NCBI RefSeq assembly: GCF_003003775.1
Contig: NZ_PVWJ01000053.1
Coordinates: 1 to 33,531 of the forward strand
From: Merismopedia glauca CCAP 1448/3
Lineage (GTDB): Bacteria; Cyanobacteriota; Cyanobacteriia; Cyanobacteriales; CCAP-1448
Length of the DNA stretch: 33,531 bases
Direction of reading: 5' to 3'
Made by a program: the position numbers and the translations under genes. This document shows, one piece after another, positions 8,372-16,061 of the stretch. The first letter of the stretch is position 1; each line of letters begins with the position of its first letter. A model generated the notes under the pieces. That model ran no database searches. It saw only the letters and a list, made by a program, of their open reading frames with translations, and was not told the DNA's origin.

Positions 8372-10435
8372 TTAGGAAGCTGCTCTAACACGAACCAAAA
8401 CAGCCGTAATGTTATCGTGACCGTTATACTCATTAGCTAGCTCAATCAGCTTATTGGCTCCTTGATCTAGATTATTAGCTGAACTGAGCAAAGGTAGTAA
8501 ATGACTAGACCAGTAAGTTTCTAACAAATCGTTATCTGTTAAACCATCAGAGCCTAAAATTAGGAGTGTATCTTGATTAATCTCAAATTCTTTGATGTCT
8601 GGCTTGACAAAATTATGATCTCTAGGACCTAGGGCTTGAGTTAGTTGGTAAGCATCGGGTCTGGAATATGCTATAGCTTCTTCCACTCCTCTTTGAATTT
8701 CTCTTTGACCGACTTCATGATCGACAGTTAACCTTTGTAAACCGCCTTGTTTAGTGATTGAGTAGAGGCGGGAATCTCCCACATGAGCTATGGCGGCTTT
8801 AGTATCTTGTACCAACAACATCACCAGAGTTGTACCCATCCTACCAGTACCAGAAGAGGCATTTCGCTGGTTTAGATTGTAAAGTTCCTGATTGGCGAGG
8901 AATATAGCTTCATTAATCGTTTTTTGATCTGGTAATGTGTCTTGCCACTTATTTTCAAAGAAATCCTTCAGGGTTTCTACTGCCATTTGACTGGCTACTT
9001 CTCCACCTGCGTGTCCTCCCATCCCATCACATAAGATGTAAAGTCCTTTGGCAGTAATGTTTTCGCCATGAGGATATTCTACTTTGTTAATCTTCGTCTC
9101 AATCGCGAAAAAATCTTCGTTATAAGGTCTTTGCTTACCAGGATGAGTCACTCCAGCGTCCTCGATCGCAGTTAGTCGTTTTGGTAAGACTATAGTAGGT
9201 GACTCGTCACTTTCTTCTGGCTCATTTTCTGGAAGATTAATTAGGTCATCATTTATCAAGTTCTGATTCTCTCCAGCGATAGAATTTGGTTGTAGTTCAT
9301 CATATATACTTCCCAAATTAGCCTGCAATTGAGCAACATCCTCAATTTCCCCTTGACATAAGCTTTTGAGCATTTGACTCAGAGATAAAAATTGAGTTTT
9401 AGCAGATTCACCAAATAACGTATGCCACAATTGACCCAAGTCTTGTAATTTTAGCTCTGTTGCCTCTGTCTCAGCATATAATTGCTGCAAAGCAATAGTT
9501 TCATCTTCATCTACTTTGAGATTATCGATATTTAATAAACTTTGCCGATAACCTTCTATCTCCAAAGCCGTCCATAGTCTTACCATTTGATTCATCCAGT
9601 TTAAAATCTTGGTAGTGTCTACCTCTGGACTTGACCACAACTGTTGCAGAGAAGACCATTGAGAGCGATCTTCTAACAGGAGAACAATTTGCTGACCATC
9701 TTGCCAAGCATCGTGGATGGTGGGAATGGCTGACGATTGGCATTCATCTTGAATTTTGAGGTAATCTAGGGCAATTTCTGGAATATTTAACTGAGCCTGA
9801 GTTAAATTCCTCTTTTCAGCTTTGGTACTTTCATTCCATTTTGGCCAAGCCGATAAGATGGTTGCTTGTAATGGTTTTAGGTCTAATACTCTTAAATGGG
9901 GCGGATCTGCATCAAATAATTTATAGCGCTGCTGTTTTGGATCTAAATAGGCATTGGATGGATCTTCTTGGCTAACATTGGGGCTAGCATCTTCGGGCAA
10001 TGCTGTAATATTGTCACTTAATTCTCCAGATGGCTCTGATTTTTCCGCATTATCTAGGAATGATTCATTTTCGGCGAGATTAACATCTGCTGAAGCGTCT
10101 CTATCAGGTGATGGAAGTTCTTCTGACTCTTGTTGGGGGGTAATAGGGTCTACAGATGAGATATCTGGAGTTAAGGATTCTGGTGATGCTGCGATCGCTG
10201 TCTCTATTGGTGCTGGAACAGTGCTAATTGCTTCTTTGACGGTGGCAACTGCCTCAATACTTACCCACCAGAGTTGACCGATAAATTGACCGCAATTAGG
10301 GCAAGATTCCGCTTCATAGGGTAAGTGTTCGCGATGACAGCTAGGACAGGTTTTTTCCGTCAGGGAAGTACCGCAGCGCTGACAAAATTTATTTTGCTCA
10401 GGATTTGTAGAATGACAAGAAGGACATACCAACAT
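8372..10435 (-). CDS. Zinc-ribbon, pseudokinase-like, PP2C Ser/Thr phosphatase
   Basis: A 687-residue protein. Residues 1-55 carry two zinc ribbons (CPSCHSTNPEQNKFCQRCG and CPSCHREHLPYEAESCPNCG). Residues about 60-165 are acidic, Ser/Pro-rich and probably disordered. Residues about 170-375 look like a degenerate protein kinase fold (IPTIHDAWQDGQQIVLLLE; GYRQSLLNIDNLKV where HRDIKPxNLL would be) without catalytic residues. Residues about 427-687 form a PP2C domain with metal-binding motifs intact: KQRPYNEDFF, LCDGMGGHAGGE, GTTLVMLL, HVGDSRLY and GSDGLTDND. PP2C enzymes dephosphorylate phospho-Ser/Thr using Mn/Mg. It lies immediately upstream of the FHA kinase, which it probably opposes. Confidence 0.9.
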   Translation of the reverse strand: MLVCPSCHSTNPEQNKFCQRCGTSLTEKTCPSCHREHLPYEAESCPNCGQFIGQLWWVSIEAVATVKEAISTVPAPIETAIAASPESLTPDISSVDPITPQQESEELPSPDRDASADVNLAENESFLDNAEKSEPSGELSDNITALPEDASPNVSQEDPSNAYLDPKQQRYKLFDADPPHLRVLDLKPLQATILSAWPKWNESTKAEKRNLTQAQLNIPEIALDYLKIQDECQSSAIPTIHDAWQDGQQIVLLLEDRSQWSSLQQLWSSPEVDTTKILNWMNQMVRLWTALEIEGYRQSLLNIDNLKVDEDETIALQQLYAETEATELKLQDLGQLWHTLFGESAKTQFLSLSQMLKSLCQGEIEDVAQLQANLGSIYDELQPNSIAGENQNLINDDLINLPENEPEESDESPTIVLPKRLTAIEDAGVTHPGKQRPYNEDFFAIETKINKVEYPHGENITAKGLYILCDGMGGHAGGEVASQMAVETLKDFFENKWQDTLPDQKTINEAIFLANQELYNLNQRNASSGTGRMGTTLVMLLVQDTKAAIAHVGDSRLYSITKQGGLQRLTVDHEVGQREIQRGVEEAIAYSRPDAYQLTQALGPRDHNFVKPDIKEFEINQDTLLILGSDGLTDNDLLETYWSSHLLPLLSSANNLDQGANKLIELANEYNGHDNITAVLVRVRAAS

Positions 10436-10557
10436 ATTTAGCTATTAATATTTTGAAAATAACTACCTTAATTTATGGATTTAGCTTCCATGACCAATAG
10501 TAACTAAATCAGTAGACGTTTGCTCAGATTATTCTCAATTGAGAGGTGCTTGAGATT

Positions 10558-10582
10558 GTAGGGTAGGCAATGCCTACCCTAC
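10558..10582. repeat. Perfect 25-base palindrome downstream of the thiamine-enzyme gene
   Basis: Two 12-base arms (GTAGGGTAGGCA and TGCCTACCCTAC) flank a single A. The palindrome lies 6 bases beyond the stop of the transketolase-family gene and about 120 bases upstream of the phosphatase gene on the same strand. Similar GTAGGGT-armed dyads occur at 25223-25250 and 32984-33005, so this is probably one member of a dispersed REP-like family. There is no U-run, so a simple intrinsic terminator is unlikely. Confidence 0.8.
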
Positions 10583-10588
10583 GAAAAC

Positions 10589-12790
10589 TTAATGAATTAG
10601 TTCAATTGCTCTTTTTGTCAAAGCTTCTGCGGTTAGTCCATTAAATGCCATTAACTGAGCCGCACTAGCGGTGGTTTCACCCCGTTTCCAAGCAAAGGTA
10701 TCGCGAGGACAACGAGATCGTAACATAACTGGTTCTAACATGGCGCTAGCACCACCTGTAATGCCAATTAAGGCATCACCACTAAATAATTCATCAAATC
10801 TAGCATCATCTAAAAACTTGCCATCTGGGAGGCTACAGGTATCCCAGGCGACATCGCTAGGACGATATAACCTTCTGGGACTAACGATAGATACTATCCG
10901 CACGCCAATGCCTTCGGTTTCCAGGGAAGCTGCGGCTTCAAAGACTGGAATTAAGGTCATATCGCCAATGGTGGCTAAAACTACGGTCTTATCTCCTGGT
11001 ACTTCATGTAAGACTACTGCACCATCTTCTAAGGCTTGCTGGTTTTGCTCGAAGGTAGTCCGAATTGGTAATGGTGACTTGCTGGCTGTAATTACTATCC
11101 CTTTATTTTGGCTATTCAATGCCCACTGGTAGCAAATTTGAATACTATTAGCATCGGGGGGAAATAAGGGGAAAATATTGCCATTCCGCATCATGGCGGC
11201 GAAATAAGCTTCTATCTCTGGTCTTTGGTGCGTCCAGCCATTGCGACCTTGCTCTAATGCCCCAGCAGTGAATAAAGTAATCGTAGCAGGAGTAGAACGG
11301 CGTAATTCTGCCATTGCTTGAGTCACGGTTTGCCAGATGGGAAGTCCATTTATGGCAAAGGATTCGTAAGAACACCATAAGGTTCTAGCACCCATTAAGG
11401 CTAGTCCCACGGCTAGTCCAGCACAAGCGTCTTCGCTTAAAGGTTCGTAAACTTGTCCGGTGGGAGTTTGATTATAGAGGGAATCTTCGGTGGGGTGAAT
11501 AATTTTTAAGGCTTGGTTGATGTTTCCAATTCCCGAAGCTTCGTTACCATCGGCATTGGTGACTAAAAATTGAGAGTCGCTAGTTCCTACTTTACCCACC
11601 ATGTTACCCATGACGGTAGTAGATACTTGGGGGCGATCGTCGCCAATGGGATACTCTGTTAGTGGTAGTTCCCCGATATCGGCTAAGGGTAATTCTGACT
11701 CTGTGACGGCGGTTTTGCTTGCAGGACCTCCTCCAGCACGTTCGGCATTGATTCTAACTAACTGCCATGCTTCAGGTGCTAGAGCGCGGGTTTTGAGTGC
11801 TTCTGAGATGTGAGGACTATCTAAGGTATCTTTGGGATAAAGGTTATGGGATTTTGCCCCTCTAGCGTGGACTCCTGCACCTTTGAGTTGTTTGATGATA
11901 AAGGCTGTTAACTTACCACTACGGATGGAATTAATGGCTCTATCTATCCCAACTAAGACGGCTTTGGTAAAGGCTAAGCGTTGTTCGATAGAGAACGCGG
12001 TACTATCAACATAATCTCCCGATTGATGCTGGTCATCAAAGTCTTTGGCATCGACTAGGATAACCTCAGCAAAGCCGTTTCCATGCCAATAAGCCAGCAT
12101 TTCGGCATTGGTTTTCGTAGAAACCATGCTGTGATGTTCTTGGCTGTAGCCATTCCAGACTAAAACTGGTAAAAAGTTAGTTACTTGGGGGTAAGCTGTG
12201 TGGAAGTGAGCCATGCTACTCATGATATAGGGTTCTCCCAGACCGCCATCTCCTAATGTGAAGGGAAATATCTGATCTCGGTGCAATAAGGCGGCAGCCA
12301 TCGCAAAATGCTGTCCCTGTCCTAATGGCCCTGCTGGAGCTAATATTCCCGGAATATAGCCCGAAAGATGCCCTAATAAACCATCTTTTTCGCGGTAGCG
12401 ATCGCGCAACTGTTTAACTGTTTTGATCCCCATGTCTTCTAAGGAACGATCCAAGAACATGGCACTATAGAAACCAGGGGCATGGTGACCGACTTCAGTT
12501 AAGATGTTTTTGTGACCTAACATGACTAAAGCGGCATAGGCTTCAGCTACACTAGCAAAACCACCAGGATGTCCAGAAGCTTTCGCACCAGTAATTTGCA
12601 GTGTTAGGTAGCGTAAGGCATCTGCCATCAATAATGTTTGAAAAACTGCTTGGGGTTCATTTGGAGAGGAGATACTCGTCGCGTTTTCCTCAATCGCTGG
12701 TACTTGACCGTAAGCTTCAAATCCTGAAGTTAGTTGACCAAAATACTGAATTCCTTCACAGAAAGCCGCAGCTTGAGTGATGGTGTTCAT
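10589..12790 (-). CDS. Transketolase/phosphoketolase-family thiamine diphosphate enzyme
   Basis: A 733-residue protein with two-part transketolase organisation. Near residue 65-90, DALRYLTLQITGAKASGHPGG resembles the N-terminal SGHPG motif. The thiamine-binding signature follows, starting GDGGLGEP and ending WNGYS. A pyrimidine-binding domain (NADGNEASGIGN, then DACAGLAVGLALMGARTLW) and a C-terminal domain (IVSIVSPRRLYRP) complete the fold. Phosphoketolases (XFP, about 790-800 residues) split xylulose-5-phosphate or fructose-6-phosphate to acetyl phosphate; transketolases move two-carbon units. I recall a related cyanobacterial family, Sll0529 of Synechocystis, whose activity is less certain than that of the phosphoketolase Slr0453. 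Substrate cannot be set from sequence. A GAGGAA Shine-Dalgarno sequence lies about 10 bases upstream of ATG. Confidence 0.85.
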   Translation of the reverse strand: MNTITQAAAFCEGIQYFGQLTSGFEAYGQVPAIEENATSISSPNEPQAVFQTLLMADALRYLTLQITGAKASGHPGGFASVAEAYAALVMLGHKNILTEVGHHAPGFYSAMFLDRSLEDMGIKTVKQLRDRYREKDGLLGHLSGYIPGILAPAGPLGQGQHFAMAAALLHRDQIFPFTLGDGGLGEPYIMSSMAHFHTAYPQVTNFLPVLVWNGYSQEHHSMVSTKTNAEMLAYWHGNGFAEVILVDAKDFDDQHQSGDYVDSTAFSIEQRLAFTKAVLVGIDRAINSIRSGKLTAFIIKQLKGAGVHARGAKSHNLYPKDTLDSPHISEALKTRALAPEAWQLVRINAERAGGGPASKTAVTESELPLADIGELPLTEYPIGDDRPQVSTTVMGNMVGKVGTSDSQFLVTNADGNEASGIGNINQALKIIHPTEDSLYNQTPTGQVYEPLSEDACAGLAVGLALMGARTLWCSYESFAINGLPIWQTVTQAMAELRRSTPATITLFTAGALEQGRNGWTHQRPEIEAYFAAMMRNGNIFPLFPPDANSIQICYQWALNSQNKGIVITASKSPLPIRTTFEQNQQALEDGAVVLHEVPGDKTVVLATIGDMTLIPVFEAAASLETEGIGVRIVSIVSPRRLYRPSDVAWDTCSLPDGKFLDDARFDELFSGDALIGITGGASAMLEPVMLRSRCPRDTFAWKRGETTASAAQLMAFNGLTAEALTKRAIELIH

Positions 12791-12823
12791 AATCTGAGAA
12801 TTCCTCTTGAATAATTACGCCCC

Positions 12824-12856
12824 TGTAGGCAAATTTTGACCTATGTCAATCCTACA
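12824..12856. promoter_or_regulatory. Nested dyad upstream of the thiamine-enzyme gene
   Basis: An outer pair TGTAGG (12824-12829) and CCTACA (12851-12856) encloses an inner pair TTGAC (12836-12840) and GTCAA (12845-12849). It lies 34-66 bases upstream of the start codon, a normal position for an operator or 5'-leader hairpin. No regulator can be named. Confidence 0.3.
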
Positions 12857-12937
12857 AGTTACTGGTTATCTATCTGAGGTTCTCTAGCTTTAGGTAAATG
12901 AGGATTTATTGATGGATACTATAGCAGGAGTCAGAAG

Positions 12938-13012
12938 TCAACAATCAACAATCAACAATCAACAATCAACAATCAACAATCAACAATCAACAATCAACAA
13001 TCAACAATCAAC
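12938..13012. repeat. Tandem heptamer repeat (TCAACAA)n
   Basis: About 10.7 uninterrupted copies of the 7-base unit TCAACAA, ending directly at the stop codon (13013-13015, complement) of the anti-sigma kinase gene. Short tandem heptamers are a known feature of cyanobacterial genomes. Copies are exact, so length is probably polymorphic between strains or assemblies. Confidence 0.97.
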
Positions 13013-13513
13013 CTAATTTAGTTGTTGTTGTGGTTGGTAATATTTGATAAATAAGAGGCAATTTCTGCCTGTTTCCACTGGCTCATAGCTGAGCTTATCA
13101 GCCATTTTGTCTAAGAGGATGAGTCCGCGACCACCTTCTGTCTGATTATCTACTTCTTGAACTCTTTTTTCCAGCGTTTCTTGCAAATTAAAAGCTTTGC
13201 CTCGATCCCAGATCCGCAGTTCCAAGTATTCTGAAAGTAACTTAACTTCAATTTCTACAGGGGGTATTTCGCGATCGTAATTTTTATGGGCGTGACGGAC
13301 GGCATTAGTAAAACCCTCAACTAAAGCCAGTTTACATTGTTGCCAAACTAATGAGGGAATATGCGGAGAATAGGATTTATTTGGGCACTTTTCGGGGTAT
13401 AAGCTATCAAACCACAACAATACTTGCTCAAGTATGCCTAGATTGGATGGGAATTGATGCCTAGCCAAGTCCTCAAAACCCCCTAAAACCCTTTTGCTCA
13501 ACATTACAGCCAT
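13013..13513 (-). CDS. Anti-sigma regulatory kinase, HATPase (RsbW/SpoIIAB-like)
   Basis: A 166-residue GHKL ATPase domain protein. It shows the N box EGFTNAVRHAHKN, the G1 box WDRGKAFNL and the G2 box GGRGLILLDKMAD, with no sensor or histidine phosphoacceptor domain. This is the pattern of RsbW/SpoIIAB serine kinases, which phosphorylate a STAS antagonist and bind a sigma factor or another partner. A candidate substrate (STAS protein, 15483-15803) and a matching PP2C phosphatase (14280-15446) are encoded close by. It is transcribed divergently from the HPt gene, with 352 bases between them. The stop codon abuts the heptamer repeat, so the gene may have lost or gained a few residues at its end. 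Confidence 0.88.
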   Translation of the reverse strand: MAVMLSKRVLGGFEDLARHQFPSNLGILEQVLLWFDSLYPEKCPNKSYSPHIPSLVWQQCKLALVEGFTNAVRHAHKNYDREIPPVEIEVKLLSEYLELRIWDRGKAFNLQETLEKRVQEVDNQTEGGRGLILLDKMADKLSYEPVETGRNCLLFIKYYQPQQQLN

Positions 13514-13865
13514 CGCTAGTACAAATTCAGTTCAAAATGTGGGTCAACCCTCACTTTTCCTGCTGAAAATACGGTGAGTCCGATTAGTTTTAGTCAGCCG
13601 CTCCCTGACTTGACCCAAGTTGATACCTACATGGGAAACTTATGATTGTTAGACTGGCTGCCGAGGAACTAAAATTGTGTTTACCACAACTTTTAGCTAT
13701 TAGTCAACCTCTTTTCAATTCATTAGGAGTATCTGAGTCAGGTAATTTTCAATTATAAGTATCTTAGGATACCAATCGATATAAAACTGAGCTACTGAAT
13801 TTTCTCGTATAACTAATATATGTCAAGTCCTCTGCAAAAATCAATCTAGTTTTTTTACCTGAACT
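13514..13865. other. 352-base divergent intergenic region
   Basis: This region separates the anti-sigma kinase (minus) from the HPt gene (plus) and must hold both promoters. The right half is AT-rich with TATAAAACT- and ATAACTAATATATG-like stretches, but I cannot fix a -35/-10 pair. A small open frame at 13642-13758 is listed separately. I saw no tRNA, riboswitch or terminator. Confidence 0.6.
13642..13758 (+). CDS. Possible 38-residue small protein
   Basis: An ATG-started frame of 38 codons ending in TAA, reading MIVRLAAEELKLCLPQLL and then a polar tail ending in GNFQL. The first half is a plausible amphipathic helix. There is no strong Shine-Dalgarno sequence (upstream GGGAAACTT) and no recognised family. 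It may be chance, a leader peptide upstream of the HPt gene, or a remnant of a longer gene. Confidence 0.2.
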   Translation: MIVRLAAEELKLCLPQLLAISQPLFNSLGVSESGNFQL

Positions 13866-14246
13866 ATGTACTCAGAATCACCATTTCCCTCATTAGATTC
13901 CTCCGTAGTTGATATTGACTGGTATCAGTTGAGTCAGTTATCTGAAGGTAACTCAGAATTTGAGTTAGAACTTTTGCAAATGTTTACTGAAGATGTACCT
14001 ATATATATTGAAGAGATTAAAACTGCTTTAGCTAATCAAGATTTGGTAACTTTAAATAGAGTAGCTCACCAGATCAAAGGCTCTAGTGGTAATGTTGGGG
14101 CTAAAAAAATTGAGAGTTTAGCTGCTGAGCTAGAAAAAGTCTCTTTAGACAATAGTTCAGAATTAATTAGAGAAATTATTTTAAAACTAGCCGAGCAATT
14201 AGAGGTAATTAAACAATTAATGAACCAAAAATATGTCAATGGGTAA
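13866..14246 (+). CDS. HPt (histidine phosphotransfer) domain protein
   Basis: A 126-residue single-domain HPt protein. The phosphoacceptor is His68 in VAHQIKGSSGNVGA, which matches the family's AHxLKGxxxxxGA signature. Helices predicted before and after it fit a four-helix bundle (LLQMFTEDVPIYIEEIKTAL; KIESLAAELEKVSL). HPt proteins shuttle phosphoryl groups between receiver domains. The next gene (33 bases downstream, same strand) encodes a receiver-PP2C protein, the most likely partner. No hybrid histidine kinase is encoded in this window, so the phosphate source must lie elsewhere. The start is the first ATG of the frame; it lacks a clear Shine-Dalgarno sequence. Confidence 0.9.
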   Translation: MYSESPFPSLDSSVVDIDWYQLSQLSEGNSEFELELLQMFTEDVPIYIEEIKTALANQDLVTLNRVAHQIKGSSGNVGAKKIESLAAELEKVSLDNSSELIREIILKLAEQLEVIKQLMNQKYVNG

Positions 14247-14279
14247 GCTAAATTAAAAGCGGAGTTTTCCCATAATTAT

Positions 14280-15446
14280 ATGTTTCGGATTTTAGTGATT
14301 GATGATGACCCAATTATCCGTACTGTCCTCCAAAGAACCTTGAAAAATCAAGGTTACCAAGTGACTGTAGCTGATAATGGGATAGAAGGAATAGCCCAAG
14401 CTAAAAATCTCCGTCCAGCCTTAATTATTTGCGATTGGGTGATGACTCCTATAGACGGAATTGAGGTATGTAGAACTATTAAATCAGATGTAGATTTAGC
14501 CACAACTTTTTTAGTTCTATTAACAGCTAAAGGTGCTGTAGAAGATCGGGTGATTGGATTAGATGCTGGAGCCGATGAATTCCTGTCTAAACCAATTGAA
14601 ATGAATGAATTAAAAGCTAGAGTTAGGGCTGGTTTAAGGCTATATCAACTGAATGAAGATTTACGCACACAAAAGCACAATTTGCAAATACTTAATCAGA
14701 AATTACAAGCTGAGTTGGATGAAGCGGCTGAGTATGTGCGATCGCTCCTACCTGCCCCCAGGTCTGGTAAAATTAGTATCGAGACTTTTTTCCGACCCTC
14801 GGCTCAGTTAGGTGGAGATTGTTTTGATTATTACGAAATCGATCCAGAAACAATTGCCATTTATTTGCTAGATGTGTCTGGGCATGGTGTCGGTGCTGCT
14901 TTACTTTCAATATCGGTGTTGAATGTGTTGCGATCGCAATCTTTACCTAACACTAACTTTACCGATCCGGCTCAAGTTCTGAAAGCCTTAAATCAAGCTT
15001 TTCCGATGAGCGAACATGGGGATAAATACTTTACTATTTGGTACGGAGTTTATCATAGCGATCGCCGTCAATTAGTCTACTCTTCGGCGGGACATCCACC
15101 AGCTATTTTAGTGGCGAAACAAGCTGAAGAGGAGTTACAAATCAAACAGTTAGGTAAACCCGACTTACCAATTGGAATGTTATCTGATGTTGTTTTTCAA
15201 AAGTATTATATAGAAATTGCTGGTGTGAGCGATCTTTATTTATTTAGTGATGGTGCCTATGAAATTAGAATTTCAGATACTCAAATCTGGGGTTTAGATG
15301 CTTTTTTAGAGTTGATAGGTGAATGTTATAAAAGTCAAACTGACAAATTACAGCAATTAGTAGATAAAATTAAACAAGTTACCTTCAAAGATGATTTTGA
15401 TGACGACCTATCTCTAGTTAAAGTTAAGTTTTTAAATGAGAATTAA
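14280..15446 (+). CDS. Response regulator with SpoIIE/RsbU-type PP2C phosphatase
   Basis: A 388-residue two-domain protein. The receiver domain (1-120) has the acidic pocket D8-D10, phosphoacceptor Asp52 in ICDWVM, Thr82 and Lys104 in SKP. A short coiled-coil linker (about 125-155, LNEDLRTQKHNLQILNQKL) leads to a SpoIIE/RsbU PP2C domain (about 165-388) with GGDCFDYYEI, LLDVSGHGVGAALLS, YSSAGHPPAIL and LFSDGAYE. These phosphatases remove phosphate from a Ser on a STAS antagonist. Phosphorylation at Asp52, perhaps via the neighbouring HPt protein, would control output. It converges on the STAS gene, with only 36 bases between stops. Confidence 0.94.
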   Translation: MFRILVIDDDPIIRTVLQRTLKNQGYQVTVADNGIEGIAQAKNLRPALIICDWVMTPIDGIEVCRTIKSDVDLATTFLVLLTAKGAVEDRVIGLDAGADEFLSKPIEMNELKARVRAGLRLYQLNEDLRTQKHNLQILNQKLQAELDEAAEYVRSLLPAPRSGKISIETFFRPSAQLGGDCFDYYEIDPETIAIYLLDVSGHGVGAALLSISVLNVLRSQSLPNTNFTDPAQVLKALNQAFPMSEHGDKYFTIWYGVYHSDRRQLVYSSAGHPPAILVAKQAEEELQIKQLGKPDLPIGMLSDVVFQKYYIEIAGVSDLYLFSDGAYEIRISDTQIWGLDAFLELIGECYKSQTDKLQQLVDKIKQVTFKDDFDDDLSLVKVKFLNEN

Positions 15447-15482
15447 GGGCATTGGGCATTGGTCATATTAATATGGGGTAAG

Positions 15483-15803
15483 TTACTTATGACTTAGATA
15501 AAAATCATCTTGATTAGCAAAAGTTTCAAAAACTCTGTCCATTCTAGTTAGTTCAAATACCATTTGTAGTTGTTCATTAATTGAGCAAAGGTAAAGTTTC
15601 CCCCCAGCAGTCCTAACCATTTTTAAAGCTGATACTAAAGCACTTAAACCAGAACTATCCATAAAATTAACATTTTCCAGGTCAATCAGGACTGTATTCG
15701 CGCCATTTGCCAAAATATCGCCGACTTCTTGACGTAGTTGATTAGATTTAATTCCATCTAATATTCCTTGAGGTTGAACTACTTTAACTACCATAGAGTC
15801 CAT
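15483..15803 (-). CDS. STAS-domain anti-sigma factor antagonist
   Basis: A 106-residue single STAS domain (SpoIIAA/RsbV-like). The motif NFMDSSGLSALVSAL contains the phosphorylatable Ser50/Ser51 pair. In partner switching, the unphosphorylated form binds the RsbW-like kinase and releases its sigma factor or other client; the kinase inactivates it and the RsbU-like phosphatase restores it. Both enzymes are encoded within 2.8 kb. A purine-rich Shine-Dalgarno sequence (AGGGAG) lies about 9 bases upstream of ATG at 15803; a second ATG at 15794 is also possible. The gene faces the receiver-PP2C gene tail to tail. Confidence 0.93.
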   Translation of the reverse strand: MDSMVVKVVQPQGILDGIKSNQLRQEVGDILANGANTVLIDLENVNFMDSSGLSALVSALKMVRTAGGKLYLCSINEQLQMVFELTRMDRVFETFANQDDFYLSHK

Positions 15804-15869
15804 TGCTCTTTTCTCCCTCTATTGTTGGCTAGATAGATAATTTTTTAGCTTTATGTGACTCAAATAATC

Positions 15870-15957
15870 CCAATTCTTTAAATTCACGCTACCGATCCAA
15901 GCATTCCAACGTCTCTAAATACCAATTATGTAGCACAACAAAATGAAAATGGTATAA
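15870..15957. repeat. Dispersed repeat, copy A (hairpin arm lost)
   Basis: This stretch matches 33011-33109 closely. The last 34 bases (15922-15955) are identical to 33076-33109, and the first 31 differ at two positions. In copy B a 29-base palindrome sits between these blocks; here only its right arm AACGTCTCTA (15908-15917) remains. The ends (CCAATT and AATGGTAT) are imperfect inverted repeats. It is a small MITE- or REP-like element between the STAS gene and the caspase gene and may lie in the latter's promoter region. Confidence 0.85.
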
Positions 15958-16061
15958 CTATTGTGAGTTATATTGAACAGAAAATTACCAATTTTTTATT
16001 CCGAAATTGAAATTGATTAAACTGTATGTAACTATTGAGTCTGGATCTTGAAATCTAAATT

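Noticed and set aside
9954-10277. 107-codon open frame on the plus strand
   Set aside because: It is antisense to the acidic linker of the phosphatase; the Ser/Asp-rich product is what the complement of such a linker gives.
10671-11132. 153-codon open frame on the plus strand
   Set aside because: It lies opposite the transketolase-family gene, has no recognisable domain or Shine-Dalgarno sequence, and its composition follows the complement of that gene.
12938-13012. CRISPR array
   Set aside because: The units are 7 bases, directly adjoining and without spacers, so this is a simple tandem repeat.
13550-13640. Riboswitch or small RNA in the divergent region
   Set aside because: GC content is locally higher, but I found no consistent long stem or known riboswitch core.
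15464-15475. CATATTAATATG palindrome as an operator
   Set aside because: It lies between two convergent stops, is AT-rich and only 12 bases, so chance is likely.
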